Source: Pseudomonas alkylphenolica (lineage in GTDB: Bacteria > Pseudomonadota > Gammaproteobacteria > Pseudomonadales > Pseudomonadaceae). Taken from it: a stretch of 64,000 nt of DNA. The stretch lies in contig NZ_CP009048.1 in assembly GCF_000746525.1 (NCBI RefSeq), positions 5,028,501 to 5,092,500 of the forward strand. The letters are read 5' to 3'. A program made the translations under genes and the position numbers. This document shows, piece after piece, positions 8,209 to 17,582 of this stretch. The notes under the pieces were generated by a model. It was not told the origin of the DNA. It made no database searches and saw only the letters and a program-made list of their open reading frames with translations. How positions within the stretch are numbered: position 1 is the stretch's first letter; every line of letters begins with the position of its first letter.

Positions 8209-9729
8209 ATGAATACGTCCTCCTCTAGCACGTCTTCAGCAGCACGTCCCGAAGACGAGAACCTTGGCCTGGGTGCCAACCTGGCGTACGGCCTGCAACA
8301 CGTATTGACCATGTATGGCGGCATCGTCGCCGTGCCGTTGATCCTCGGTCAGGCCGCTGGCCTGACACCCGCGGACATTGGTCTACTGATCGCTGCGTCG
8401 CTGTTTGCCGGCGGCCTGGCAACCCTGTTGCAAACCCTCGGACTGCCGTGGTTCGGTTGTCAGCTGCCGCTGGTGCAAGGGGTCTCGTTTGCCGGTGTCG
8501 CGACCATGGGCGCGATCCTCAGCAGTGAAGGCGGTGGCGGCTTGCCCGGAGTATTGGGTGCAGTCATGGCCGCGTCGTTCATCGGCTTCCTGATCACCCC
8601 GGTGTTCTCGCGAATTACCAAGTACTTCCCGCCATTGGTGACCGGTATCGTCATCACCACCATCGGCCTGACCTTGATGCCCGTTGCTGCGCGTTGGGTC
8701 ATGGGCGGTAACAGCAAGGCCCCGGATTTCGGCAGCATGGCCAACATCGGCCTGGCCGCGCTGACCTTCGTTATCGTGCTGGTGCTAAGCAAGCTCGGCA
8801 GCGCCACCATCTCGCGCCTGTCGATCCTGCTGGCCATGGTCATCGGTACCCTCATCGCCTGGTCGCTGGGCATGGCTGACTTCAGCAAGGTGCTTGAAGG
8901 CCCGCTGGTGGCAATGCCAAGCCCGTTCCACTTCGGTATGCCGACCTTCCACATCGCTGCGATCCTGTCGATGTGCATCGTGATCATGGTGACCCTGGTG
9001 GAAACCTCGGCCGACATCCTTGCCGTCGGTGAAATCATCGACACCAAGGTTGACTCCAAACGCCTGGGCAATGGCCTGCGCGCTGACATGGCGTCGAGCA
9101 TCCTGGCGCCGATCTTCGGCTCCTTCACCCAGAGCGCCTTCGCCCAGAACGTCGGCCTGGTCGCCGTGACCGGGGTGAAAAGCCGCTACGTCGTAGCGAC
9201 CGGCGGGGTGATCCTGGTGGTGCTCGGCCTGCTGCCGATCATGGGCCGGGTGATTGCCGCAGTACCGACCTCGGTACTCGGTGGTGCCGGTATCGTGCTG
9301 TTCGGCACCGTGGCCGCCAGCGGTATCCGTACCCTGTCCAAGGTCAGCTACAAGAACAACGTCAACCTGATCATCGTCGCCGCCTCGCTGGGCTTCGGCA
9401 TGATCCCGATTGCCGCACCGAACTTCTACGCGCAATTCCCCAACTGGTTCGAGACCATCTTCCACTCCGGCATCAGCTCGGCAGCAATCATGGCCATTGT
9501 CCTGAACCTGGTGTTCAACCACTTCACCGTGGGTAACTCCGATCAGCAATCGGTGTTTGCCGCAGCCTACGAACGTACCATCCACTACTCGGATATCTCC
9601 GCCCTGCGTGACGGCGACTACTTCGAAGACGGCAAGCTGTTCAATGCCGAAGGCAAGGAGGTTCCGGTGATGGGCGAAGGTGAACATGGCGAGCCTCCGG
9701 CACGACGAGAGGCCGTCTCGGAGCATTGA
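8209..9729 (+). CDS. NCS2 family nucleobase permease, xanthine/urate type
   Basis: A 506-residue inner-membrane symporter. It shows the NAT/NCS2 signatures QHVLTMYGGIVAVP near the N-terminus, TLVETSADILAVGE in the middle and FAQNVGLVAVTGVKSRYV, the last resembling the xanthine/urate branch rather than uracil permeases. About 14 hydrophobic segments are visible. The ATG at 8209 (MNTSSSS) is chosen; the 23 codons before it overlap the likely promoter and start next to the palindrome. A strong terminator follows. The substrate within purines is not certain. Confidence 0.88.
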   Translation: MNTSSSSTSSAARPEDENLGLGANLAYGLQHVLTMYGGIVAVPLILGQAAGLTPADIGLLIAASLFAGGLATLLQTLGLPWFGCQLPLVQGVSFAGVATMGAILSSEGGGGLPGVLGAVMAASFIGFLITPVFSRITKYFPPLVTGIVITTIGLTLMPVAARWVMGGNSKAPDFGSMANIGLAALTFVIVLVLSKLGSATISRLSILLAMVIGTLIAWSLGMADFSKVLEGPLVAMPSPFHFGMPTFHIAAILSMCIVIMVTLVETSADILAVGEIIDTKVDSKRLGNGLRADMASSILAPIFGSFTQSAFAQNVGLVAVTGVKSRYVVATGGVILVVLGLLPIMGRVIAAVPTSVLGGAGIVLFGTVAASGIRTLSKVSYKNNVNLIIVAASLGFGMIPIAAPNFYAQFPNWFETIFHSGISSAAIMAIVLNLVFNHFTVGNSDQQSVFAAAYERTIHYSDISALRDGDYFEDGKLFNAEGKEVPVMGEGEHGEPPARREAVSEH

Positions 9730-9745
9730 TTAACGCTACGCAATA

Positions 9746-9777
9746 AAAAGGCCGGTGCATGTGCACCGGCCTTTTTA
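9746..9777 (+). terminator. Rho-independent terminator of the NCS2 permease gene
   Basis: The stem GGCCGGTGCA/TGCACCGGCC (9750-9771) is flanked by A5 and T5 runs, so it could work in both directions. Confidence 0.9.
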
Positions 9778-9803
9778 TTTACGCTGCAAGTAGAAGCTAA
9801 ACC

Positions 9804-9877
9804 GGTGGGAGCGGGCTTGCCCCCGCGATTGTGACTCAACTGACACACCGTAATCGCGGGGCAAGCCCGCTCCCACC
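9804..9877. repeat. BIME between the NCS2 permease gene and radA
   Basis: Inverted REP pair (9804-9829 and 9852-9877) at a convergent junction, ending six bases from the radA stop. The left copy carries one extra C in its core. Confidence 0.9.
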
Positions 9878-9882
9878 AATTG

Positions 9883-11250
9883 TTACTCGAACAACGCATC
9901 CAGCGCTTGCTCCAGACGAGTGACCGCAATCACCTGCAAACCTGGTGGCGCTTCCTTGGGTGCGTTGCCCTTGGGCACGATGGCGCGTTTGAAGCCATGC
10001 TTGGCCGCTTCTTTCAGGCGCTCCTGGCCGCTGGGCACCGGACGCACCTCACCCGACAGACCGACTTCGCCGAATACCAGCAGGCTGTTATCCAGCGGAC
10101 GGTTGCGCAAGCTGGACATGATCGCCGCCATCAACGCCAGGTCGGACGCGGTCTCCAGCACCTTGACCCCGCCGACCACGTTGAGGAAGACATCCTGGTC
10201 ATGGGTCGGAATGCCGCCATGGCGATGCAGCACCGCCAGGAGCATGGCCAGGCGGTTCTGGTCCAGGCCCAGAGTGACCCGGCGCGGGTTCGACAGGTGA
10301 CTGTCATCAACCAGCGCCTGGACTTCCACCAGCATCGGCCGGGTGCCTTCCCAGGTGGCCATGACCACACTGCCGGGAACCTCTTCCTGCGCGCGGGTGA
10401 GGAAGATTGCCGAAGGGTTGGAGACCTCCTTCAGGCCGCGATCGGTCATGCCGAACACGCCCAGTTCATTGACCGCACCAAAACGGTTCTTCACCGCCCG
10501 CAGCAAACGCAGGCGGCCGTCGGACTCGCCTTCGAAATACAGCACGGTATCGACCATGTGCTCCAGCACCCGCGGGCCTGCCAGCGCACCTTCCTTGGTG
10601 ACATGACCGACGAGGAAGATCGCCGTGCCGCTCTGCTTGGCGTAACGCACCAGCAACGCGGCGCTCTCACGCACCTGGGAGACACCACCAGGCGCCGACT
10701 GCAACTGCTCGGTGAAAATGGTCTGGATCGAATCGATCACCATGACCTTGGGCTTTTCCACCCGGGCAGTGGCGATGATCGCCTCGATGCAGGTTTCGGT
10801 CATTACCCGCAACTGATCCTGGGGCAACCCCAGGCGCCGGGCACGCATCGCCACCTGTTGCTGGGATTCTTCGCCGGTGACATACAGTGCGGGCATGCGC
10901 GTAGCGATGGCGCACAGGGTTTGCAGGAGAATGGTCGACTTGCCGATACCCGGGTCGCCACCGATCAGGACCACTGAACCGTCAACCAAGCCGCCGCCCA
11001 ATACCCGGTCCAGCTCGGCGCTGGCGGTGCTGAAACGCGGGATCTCTTCGACGCTGACCTCGGCCAGGGTCTTGATCTGCGCCTGCTGCCCGGCCCAGCC
11101 GGTGCGGCCACTGGGCGCCGCTGCTGCGCCGCTTTCCAGCACGGTCTCGACCAGGGTGTTCCAGGCCCCGCACTCACCGCACTGTCCGGCCCATTTCGGA
11201 AAGGTCGCGCCGCACTCAGTGCAGCCGTACATGCGCTTGGCCTTGGCCAT
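9883..11250 (-). CDS. radA: DNA repair ATPase RadA (Sms)
   Basis: A 455-residue protein of standard length. It has an N-terminal C4 zinc finger (CTECG and CGECG), the Walker A motif GGDPGIGKST, the RadA-specific KNRFG motif and a C-terminal Lon-protease-like domain. RadA is a branch-migration helicase that processes recombination intermediates. The ATG at 11250 begins MAKAKRMYGCTECG, the usual RadA start; an upstream in-frame extension to 11322 lacks similarity. It ends next to a BIME. Confidence 0.96.
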   Translation of the reverse strand: MAKAKRMYGCTECGATFPKWAGQCGECGAWNTLVETVLESGAAAAPSGRTGWAGQQAQIKTLAEVSVEEIPRFSTASAELDRVLGGGLVDGSVVLIGGDPGIGKSTILLQTLCAIATRMPALYVTGEESQQQVAMRARRLGLPQDQLRVMTETCIEAIIATARVEKPKVMVIDSIQTIFTEQLQSAPGGVSQVRESAALLVRYAKQSGTAIFLVGHVTKEGALAGPRVLEHMVDTVLYFEGESDGRLRLLRAVKNRFGAVNELGVFGMTDRGLKEVSNPSAIFLTRAQEEVPGSVVMATWEGTRPMLVEVQALVDDSHLSNPRRVTLGLDQNRLAMLLAVLHRHGGIPTHDQDVFLNVVGGVKVLETASDLALMAAIMSSLRNRPLDNSLLVFGEVGLSGEVRPVPSGQERLKEAAKHGFKRAIVPKGNAPKEAPPGLQVIAVTRLEQALDALFE

Positions 11251-11425
11251 GGGGGACGGTCCTCGGAAAAAGGGACCATGATAGCCGACCTGCGTGACCT
11301 GGGCGGCCACATAAAACGACAAAACTATTCGATATAACTGCAGTCTGTAGCAGCAGCGCGGAGCATGAAGCGTGTAGCTGAATTACACTGCGTTTACCAA
11401 ACTCATCTGTTACAAGGAATAAACC

Positions 11426-11839
11426 ATGGGCGTGCTCAGTGAATTCAAGGCCTTTGCGGTCAAAGGGAATGTGGTCGACATGGCCGTCGGTATCATCATC
11501 GGCGCCGCCTTTGGCAAAATCGTTTCATCCTTTGTGGGTGATGTGATCATGCCACCAATCGGCTTGCTGATCGGCGGTGTCGACTTCAGTGATCTTGCCG
11601 TCACCCTCAAAGCTGCCGAAGGCGAAGTCCCGGCAGTGGTGCTGGCCTATGGCAAATTCATCCAGACCATTCTCGACTTCATCATTGTCGCCTTCGCGAT
11701 CTTCATGGGCGTCAAGGCGATCAACCGCCTGAAACGCGAAGAAGCCGAAGCGCCAAGCCTGCCACCGGTACCGACCAAAGAAGAAGAGCTGCTTACCGAG
11801 ATCCGCGACTTGCTCAAGACGCAGAATCGGCAGCCCTGA
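11426..11839 (+). CDS. mscL: Large-conductance mechanosensitive channel MscL
   Basis: A 137-residue inner-membrane channel. The N-terminal amphipathic helix ([15 protein letters not shown]), TM1 with the glycine-rich [17 protein letters not shown] gate, a short periplasmic loop, TM2 ([16 protein letters not shown]) and a charged C-terminal helix are all present. It opens on membrane stretch to release solutes after osmotic downshock. AAGGA lies about 8 bases before the ATG. Convergent with the downstream reductase gene. Confidence 0.97.
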   Translation: MGVLSEFKAFAVKGNVVDMAVGIIIGAAFGKIVSSFVGDVIMPPIGLLIGGVDFSDLAVTLKAAEGEVPAVVLAYGKFIQTILDFIIVAFAIFMGVKAINRLKREEAEAPSLPPVPTKEEELLTEIRDLLKTQNRQP

Positions 11840-11888
11840 ATCCGTCTCGGGGGCCGCTATGCGGCCCATCGCAGGCTGTCGCCAGCGC

Positions 11889-12665
11889 CTACCAGTAGTT
11901 TTCTACCGCTACCTGCCCGGGGCGGCGGCTCAGGCTCAGGTTCAGGCCGCGCTGTTTGAGCACCTGCCGGGTGTCGTCGATCATCTGCGGATTACCGCAG
12001 AGCATTACCCGCGAATGCTCCGGCGTCAGCGCCAGGCCTGCGGCGCGCTCAAGCTCTCCATTCTCGATCAGGGTGGTGATGCGCTCATTGAGTGCGCCGG
12101 GATGCTGTTCGCGTGTGACCACCGGAATGAACTGCAACTTGCCGGCAAACTCGGCCAGGTAGTCACGCTGCTCCAGACCGGCGATCAGGTCCAGATACGC
12201 CAGCTCCTTGGCTTCTCGCACCGAATACACCAGTTTGATCGATTCGAAGCGCTCCCAGACTTCAAAGTCCTGCAAGATCGAGACGAACGGTGCGATGCCG
12301 GTCCCTGTGGCCAGCAACCACAGATCACGGCCATCGACAAAACGGTCCAGGGTCAGAAAGCCAAAGGCCTGACGATCGATCAACAAGCTGTCGCCTTCCT
12401 GCAGACGGCTCAGCTCGCTGGTGAACTCCCCTCCCGGCACCACGATGGAAAAGAAATCCAGGTGCTCGTCAAACGGCGACGAGACCATTGAATAAGCGCG
12501 CCAGACCACACTGCCATCGGCCTTGGTCACCCCCAGGCGGGCGAACTGACCGGAGCGGAAGCGGAATCCCTGATCACGCGTGGTGCGCAGGCTGAACAGG
12601 CTTGGGGTCAGCGGCTGGACGTCGAGCAACGTCTGGCGGGTGAACTTTTCAGCACTGGCAGTCAT
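11889..12665 (-). CDS. fpr: Ferredoxin/flavodoxin-NADP+ reductase (Fpr type)
   Basis: A 258-residue cytosolic flavoenzyme that moves electrons between NADPH and ferredoxin or flavodoxin. The FAD-binding RAYSMVSSP motif and the NADP-binding GTGIAPFVS motif are present. It ends VENYW, with an aromatic last residue as in E. coli Fpr, rather than the extended ending of some bacterial forms. The usual divergent regulator finR of the other Pseudomonas fpr locus is not next to it, so this is probably the second paralogue (FprB-like). The neighbour order mscL-fpr fits that. Confidence 0.9.
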   Translation of the reverse strand: MTASAEKFTRQTLLDVQPLTPSLFSLRTTRDQGFRFRSGQFARLGVTKADGSVVWRAYSMVSSPFDEHLDFFSIVVPGGEFTSELSRLQEGDSLLIDRQAFGFLTLDRFVDGRDLWLLATGTGIAPFVSILQDFEVWERFESIKLVYSVREAKELAYLDLIAGLEQRDYLAEFAGKLQFIPVVTREQHPGALNERITTLIENGELERAAGLALTPEHSRVMLCGNPQMIDDTRQVLKQRGLNLSLSRRPGQVAVENYW

Positions 12666-12905
12666 GACTTACTCCAAAAAACAGATGCGCCCAGTGTCGC
12701 GCAATCGCGCCAGGATAAACACCGCTGGATTGTAGTGGCATCGCCACGGCCATGGTCGACACCCAGGTTTCATGTCGGTCCAAGACCCAAACTGATAAAA
12801 ACGCACGTGCTTGTAACGAAAAAAACTCAGCAAAAGAGTCAGGTAATTCCTACACTGCTTTACTAGAAAGTGATATTTGGATCCAAATTGCACGAGGCAG
12901 TAGCC

Positions 12906-13601
12906 ATGCCATACCGACAGGAAGTTCAGCTGAAACAACTGCTCAGCGAATCAGAGGAACAACGGACGTTCGACTTGGTGACATCTCTGGCGGCACAGCT
13001 GGGCATGGAGTATTTCGCCTTCACCCCGACCCCGGCAAACCCTTCCTTGTACCCGAAGTTCGAGACTTACAGTAACTTTCCCAAGGCCTGGAACGATTGC
13101 TATCAACGCTGTAATTACCGGAGCATCGACCCGATCGTCGCCCATTGCCATAAATCGTTGCTGCCTATTCTCTGGGACGATGATACCTTCCGAGAGACCC
13201 CCGATCTTTGGGAGCAGGCCCGACGACACGGGCTGCGTTATGGCTGGAGCCACTCTGCACACGACCCGCATCGTAACGAAAGCCTGTTAAGCGTGATCCG
13301 CAGTCATACACCGGTAAACACCAGTGAATACTACGAAATGGCCGCTAAGACCATGTGGTTGTGCAACCTGATGCACAGCCTGGTATTTGATCAAAAATCA
13401 ACCAAACCCGTACTCTCCGCCCGTGAAACCGAAGTGCTGAAGTGGACTGCAGCTGGCAAGACTGCAGAAGACATTTCCGACATCCTCACCCTGTCGAAAA
13501 GCACGGTGAACTTCCATATACGCAGCATCATCACCAAGCTGAACTGCTGTAACAAAACCAGCGCCGTTGCGGCGGCTGCCGTGAACGGCCTATTGGGATA
13601 A
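12906..13601 (+). CDS. ppoR: LuxR-family orphan quorum-sensing regulator PpoR
   Basis: A 231-residue protein with an N-terminal acyl-homoserine-lactone-binding domain (about 15-155) and a C-terminal LuxR helix-turn-helix (about 165-228, LSARETEVLKW and STVNFHIRSI). The invariant AHL-pocket residues are present: W62, Y66, D75, P76, W90 and glycines at 109/113. No luxI synthase is encoded in the window, so it is a LuxR solo. In P. putida, PpoR (next to fpr/mscL and rlmG as here) binds 3-oxo-C6-HSL. The ATG at 12906 has GAGG 9 bases upstream; an in-frame GTG at 12870 would add 12 residues without a ribosome-binding site. Confidence 0.9.
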   Translation: MPYRQEVQLKQLLSESEEQRTFDLVTSLAAQLGMEYFAFTPTPANPSLYPKFETYSNFPKAWNDCYQRCNYRSIDPIVAHCHKSLLPILWDDDTFRETPDLWEQARRHGLRYGWSHSAHDPHRNESLLSVIRSHTPVNTSEYYEMAAKTMWLCNLMHSLVFDQKSTKPVLSARETEVLKWTAAGKTAEDISDILTLSKSTVNFHIRSIITKLNCCNKTSAVAAAAVNGLLG

Positions 13602-13689
13602 CCCCCTGCCATTCAAAGCCCTGTAGAATCATGCCTCTGCAAAGCGCGGCCGACTGCGGCGCGCGACCATGTCTCAGAGCCTTAACGCC

Positions 13690-14814
13690 ATGCCCTTGTT
13701 GACCAGCCCCTTCGCCGAGCTCGATCTGCTTCGCCAGCCCGAGCAAGCCAACGATCCCTTGCAAGCCTTCGACGCTGCCGACGAGTACTTGCTGCAGCAT
13801 CTGGCCGAACAATCGCCAGATGCCAATACCCGCGTGCTGGTCCTCAATGACAGCTTCGGAGCTTTGGCGATCAGCCTGAGTCGCCACCTGCAGGTCACCA
13901 GCAGCGGCGACTCGTACCTGGCCCGTCTGGCGCTGGAGAAAAACCTGGTGCGTAATGGCCAGGCTTTCGACGCGCTGCCATTCATTGCCGCCAACGCCAA
14001 CTGGCAAGGCCCGTTCGACCAGGTGCTGGTGCGCGTGCCCAAGACTCTGGCCCTGCTTGAAGAGCAACTGATCCGCTTGCAGGCTCATCTGGCCCCCGGA
14101 GCCCAGGTGATTGCCGGCGCGATGATCAAGCACCTGCCACGCGCTGCCGGTGATCTGCTGGAAAAATACATCGGCCCGGTACAGGCATCGCTGGCGCAGA
14201 AAAAAGCCCGCCTGCTGATTGCCACGGTAGAGGACAAAGGCGCATTCACCTCCCCCTACCCAACGCGCTACCAACTGGATGCGCCACGCCTGGAACTGCT
14301 CAACCATGCCAATGTGTTCTGCCGCGAAGGCCTGGATATCGGCACCCGCGCGTTTCTGCCTCACCTGCCCAACAACCTCGGTTCAGCCCGGGTCGCCGAT
14401 CTGGGTTGCGGCAATGGCGTGCTGGCCATCGTCAGTGCCTTGAGCAACCCGCAAGCCCACTACACCCTGGTCGATGAGTCCTACATGGCCACCCAATCGG
14501 CGCTGGAAAACTGGCAGGCGGCGCTGGGCGAGCGTGAAGTCAGCGTACGCGCCGACGATGGCCTGGCTGGCCAGCCGGCACAATCGCTGGACGTGGTGCT
14601 GTGCAATCCGCCCTTCCACCAGCAGCAGGTGGTCGGCGACTTTCTCGCCTGGCGCATGTTCCAGCAGGCCCGCGAAGCGCTGGTAGTCGGCGGTGCGCTG
14701 TACATCGTCGGTAACCGCCATCTGGGCTACCACAGCAAGCTGGCGCGGTTGTTCCGCGGCGTTGAGCAGGTGGCGGCGACGCCGAAGTTCGTGGTGCTCA
14801 AAGCGCGCAAGTAA
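13690..14814 (+). CDS. rlmG: 23S rRNA guanine-N2 methyltransferase RlmG
   Basis: Makes m2G1835 (E. coli numbering) in 23S rRNA using S-adenosylmethionine. The 374-residue product has two class I methyltransferase folds: a degenerate N-terminal one, and a C-terminal catalytic one with VADLGCGNGVLAI (SAM) and CNPPFH (catalytic). The ATG at 13690 (MPLLTSPF) gives the family length; an in-frame ATG at 13669 would add seven residues, and neither has a clear Shine-Dalgarno. It ends close to a BIME. Confidence 0.92.
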   Translation: MPLLTSPFAELDLLRQPEQANDPLQAFDAADEYLLQHLAEQSPDANTRVLVLNDSFGALAISLSRHLQVTSSGDSYLARLALEKNLVRNGQAFDALPFIAANANWQGPFDQVLVRVPKTLALLEEQLIRLQAHLAPGAQVIAGAMIKHLPRAAGDLLEKYIGPVQASLAQKKARLLIATVEDKGAFTSPYPTRYQLDAPRLELLNHANVFCREGLDIGTRAFLPHLPNNLGSARVADLGCGNGVLAIVSALSNPQAHYTLVDESYMATQSALENWQAALGEREVSVRADDGLAGQPAQSLDVVLCNPPFHQQQVVGDFLAWRMFQQAREALVVGGALYIVGNRHLGYHSKLARLFRGVEQVAATPKFVVLKARK

Positions 14815-14816
14815 GG

Positions 14817-14885
14817 TATCGCGGGGCAAGCCCGCTCCCACCGGTTCAGTGCCCCCCCAGTGGGAGCGGGCTTGCCCCGCGATAC
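14817..14885. repeat. BIME between rlmG and the cio operon
   Basis: Inverted REP pair (14817-14842 and 14860-14885) directly after the rlmG stop, at a convergent junction. Confidence 0.9.
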
Positions 14886-14891
14886 GATAGT

Positions 14892-14926
14892 CAAAAAAAA
14901 CCCTTCACAACCTAAGCTGCGAAGGG
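14892..14926 (-). terminator. Terminator of the cio operon
   Basis: Read on the minus strand, a CCCTTC...GAAGGG stem is followed by eight T (the A run at 14893-14900 on the plus strand). It lies about 40 bases after the DUF2474 stop. Confidence 0.75.
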
Positions 14927-14963
14927 GGGTAAATCCGCCGCAAGGCGGGATGGGAAATGCGCT

Positions 14964-15119
14964 TTAGTGGGTGCTTAATCCGGCGGCAGCCATAAACATG
15001 CGCATCAGCCAGGCAACAATCCCCAGGGCCACCACGCTGCCGGCCCAGATCACCGCCAGCCAGCCCAACCGTTGCCAGAGCGGCTTTTTCTCTTCATCGA
15101 AGGTGTGTTTGCCGGTCAT
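14964..15119 (-). CDS. Small DUF2474 membrane protein of the cyanide-insensitive oxidase operon
   Basis: A 51-residue protein beginning MTGKHTFDEEKKPLWQRLG, with one hydrophobic helix (about residues 19-43) and a short tail. The AGGAGG sequence 8 bases upstream of the ATG is the best ribosome-binding site in the region, and the gene starts 12 bases after the cioB stop. Proteins of this family sit at the end of cioAB operons and are thought to be accessory subunits, analogous to CydX of the E. coli bd oxidase; that role is inference. It is too short for many gene finders. Confidence 0.88.
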   Translation of the reverse strand: MTGKHTFDEEKKPLWQRLGWLAVIWAGSVVALGIVAWLMRMFMAAAGLSTH

Positions 15120-15131
15120 TGCCAGGCCCTC

Positions 15132-16139
15132 CTAGTGGTAGCCATCCTCGTGGGTCACCTTGCCGCGGAACACGTAGTAGCTCCAGAAGGTGTAGCCAAG
15201 GATGAACGGAATGATGAACAGCGCCCCGACCAGCATGAAGCCCTGGCTCTGCGGTGGTGCGGCAGCGTCCCAGATCGAAACCGACGGTGGAATGATGTTC
15301 GGCCACAGGCTGATGCCAAGGCCACTGTAGCCAAGGAAGATCAACGCCAGGGTCAGCAGGAACGGGGTGTAGTGCGCATTGCGTGCCACCGCCTTGAGCA
15401 AACCGTAGAGGGTCACCAGCACCAGGATCGGCACCGGCAGGAACCAGAACAGGTTAGGCAGGGTGAACCAGCGCGAAGCAATCTCCGGGTGCGCCAGCGG
15501 CGTCCAGATACTGACGATACCGGTCACGGCCAGCAGCACCAGGGCCAAAGGACGCGCCAGGTCATGCATCTGCAGTTGCAGCTTGCCTTCGGTTTTCATG
15601 ATCAGCCAGGTGCAGCCGAGCAAGGCATAGGCAACGATCAGCCCCAGCCCGCAGAACAGGCTGAACGGGGTCAGCCAGTCGAAGGCACCACCGGCATAGC
15701 TACGGTCGACCACCTTGAAGCCTTCGATGAAGGCACCCAGGGCCACGCCCTGGAAGAAGGTTGCCGCGAGCGAACCGCCGATAAACGCCTTGTCCCAGAG
15801 GTGACGCTTTTCGGCCGTGGCCTTGAAGCGGAACTCGAACGCCACACCGCGGAAGATCAAGCCCACCAGCATCAACATCAGCGGCAGGTAAAGTGCCGAC
15901 AGCACGACCGCATAGGCCAGCGGGAAGGCGCCGAACAGCGCCGCACCGCCGAGTACCAGCCAGGTTTCGTTACCGTCCCAGACCGGCGCGACGGTGTTCA
16001 TCATCACGTCACGGTCCTGCTCGCCTTTGACGAAGGGGAAGAGAATGCCGATCCCCAGGTCGAAACCATCCATGACCACGTACATCATGATGCCGAAGAT
16101 AATGATCACGGCCCAGATCAGTGGAAGATCAATACCCAT
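15132..16139 (-). CDS. cioB: Cyanide-insensitive ubiquinol oxidase subunit II
   Basis: A 335-residue inner-membrane CydB-family subunit. It begins MGIDLPLIWAVIIIFG, followed by the conserved VMDGFDLGIGILFPF segment and WDGNETWLVLGG. Eight or nine hydrophobic helices are visible. With CioA it forms a haem-bearing bd-type quinol oxidase that reduces oxygen and resists cyanide. The start is three bases from the cioA stop, so translation is coupled. Confidence 0.95.
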   Translation of the reverse strand: MGIDLPLIWAVIIIFGIMMYVVMDGFDLGIGILFPFVKGEQDRDVMMNTVAPVWDGNETWLVLGGAALFGAFPLAYAVVLSALYLPLMLMLVGLIFRGVAFEFRFKATAEKRHLWDKAFIGGSLAATFFQGVALGAFIEGFKVVDRSYAGGAFDWLTPFSLFCGLGLIVAYALLGCTWLIMKTEGKLQLQMHDLARPLALVLLAVTGIVSIWTPLAHPEIASRWFTLPNLFWFLPVPILVLVTLYGLLKAVARNAHYTPFLLTLALIFLGYSGLGISLWPNIIPPSVSIWDAAAPPQSQGFMLVGALFIIPFILGYTFWSYYVFRGKVTHEDGYH

Positions 16140-16142
16140 GAC

Positions 16143-17582
16143 TCAGTTCCCCTTGTTCAAGCTGGTGTGCTCGCGATCGTCGTGATCGTCATCGGCAGCA
16201 GACAACGGCCGTGCCGGTGTGCGTTTCTGGCCAGGTCCGCCTTTGATGGGCTCTTCGCCCTCACCGGTTTTCGGCCCTTTGCGCACCAGACGCATCATGT
16301 AGCCCAGACCCGCACCGAACAGGGCGAAATAGACCACCACGAACATCACCAGGGTCACGCCCAACTGGGTATAGCTGTGGTTCGAGACACCATCGGCAGT
16401 ACGCATCACGCCATAGACCACCCAGGGCTGACGGCCAACCTCGGTCGTGAACCAGCCGGCGAGAATCGCGATCAGGCCGGACGGGCCCATCCACAAGGTC
16501 AGGTAGAGGAACGGACGCGAGCTGTAGATCTTGTCGCGCTTGCGCAGCCACAGGCTCCACAGGCCGACGAAGATCATCAGCATGCCCAGACCCACCATGA
16601 TCCGGAACGACCAGAACACCACGGTGGAGTTAGGCCGGTCTTCCTTCGGGAACTCCTTCATCGCCGGGACTTGCTTGTCCAGGCTGTGGGTCAGGATCAG
16701 ACTGCCCAGGGCCGGGATTTCCACTTTGAAGCGAGTGGTCTCGGCTTCCATATCGGGAATGCCGAAGAGAATCAGCGGGGTCGGCTCGTCACCGACATTC
16801 TCCCAGTGACCTTCGATCGCAGCGATTTTCACCGGCTGGTGCTTGAGGGTGTTCAAGCCGTGGAAGTCACCGATCACCGCCTGAATCGGCGCCACGATCA
16901 AGGCCATCCACATTGCCATCGAGAGCATTTTGCGGATAGCCGGGTTGTCACGCCCACGCAGCAGGTGCCAGGCCGCCGAAGCGCCAACGAAGAACGCCGT
17001 GGCAACGAACGCCGCGGTGGCCATGTGCAGCAGGCGATAAGGGAACGACGGGTTGAAGATCACCGCGAACCAGTCCACCGGGACCACGACGCCGTTGACG
17101 ATTTCGTAACCCTGCGGGGTCTGCATCCAGCTGTTGGAGGCAAGAATCCAGAACGTGGAAATGATCGTACCGATGGCCACCATGACTGTGGCAAAGAAGT
17201 GCAGGCCACGGCCGACACGGTTCCAGCCAAACAGCATGACGCCGAGGAAACCGGCCTCGAGGAAGAAGGCGGTAAGCACTTCATAGGTCAAAAGCGGCCC
17301 GGTGATGGAGCCGGCAAAGTCGGAGAACTTGCTCCAGTTGGTACCGAACTGATACGCCATGACCAGACCGGAGACCACACCCATGCCGAAGTTAACGGCA
17401 AAGATTTTCGACCAGAAGTGGTAAAGGTCACGGTAGACACTGTTGTTGGTCTTCAGCCACAAGCCTTCGAGCACCGCCAGGTAACTCGCCAGGCCAATGG
17501 TGATGGCCGGAAACAGGATGTGAAAAGACACGGTAAACGCGAACTGAATTCGGGCGAGATCTAGGGCCTCTAATCCGAACAT
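16143..17582 (-). CDS. cioA: Cyanide-insensitive ubiquinol oxidase subunit I
   Basis: A 479-residue CydA-family subunit. The N-terminal FAFTVSFHILFPAITIG carries the haem b595 histidine, and GWFTTEVGRQPWVVYG is the conserved C-terminal quinol/haem region. The Q loop is short, as in the cyanide-insensitive branch. The ATG at 17582 (MFGLEALDLARIQFAF) has AGAGGAAG upstream; the 45 codons before it in frame have no family character. Expression is probably repressed at low oxygen through the ANR box about 150 bases upstream. Confidence 0.95.
   Translation of the reverse strand: MFGLEALDLARIQFAFTVSFHILFPAITIGLASYLAVLEGLWLKTNNSVYRDLYHFWSKIFAVNFGMGVVSGLVMAYQFGTNWSKFSDFAGSITGPLLTYEVLTAFFLEAGFLGVMLFGWNRVGRGLHFFATVMVAIGTIISTFWILASNSWMQTPQGYEIVNGVVVPVDWFAVIFNPSFPYRLLHMATAAFVATAFFVGASAAWHLLRGRDNPAIRKMLSMAMWMALIVAPIQAVIGDFHGLNTLKHQPVKIAAIEGHWENVGDEPTPLILFGIPDMEAETTRFKVEIPALGSLILTHSLDKQVPAMKEFPKEDRPNSTVVFWSFRIMVGLGMLMIFVGLWSLWLRKRDKIYSSRPFLYLTLWMGPSGLIAILAGWFTTEVGRQPWVVYGVMRTADGVSNHSYTQLGVTLVMFVVVYFALFGAGLGYMMRLVRKGPKTGEGEEPIKGGPGQKRTPARPLSAADDDHDDREHTSLNKGN

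Noticed and set aside
15072..17564. 830-codon plus-strand reading frame opposite cioAB
   Set aside because: Antisense shadow of cioA/cioB; the translation is rich in His, Gln, Asp and Arg, has no domain, and cioAB are certain.
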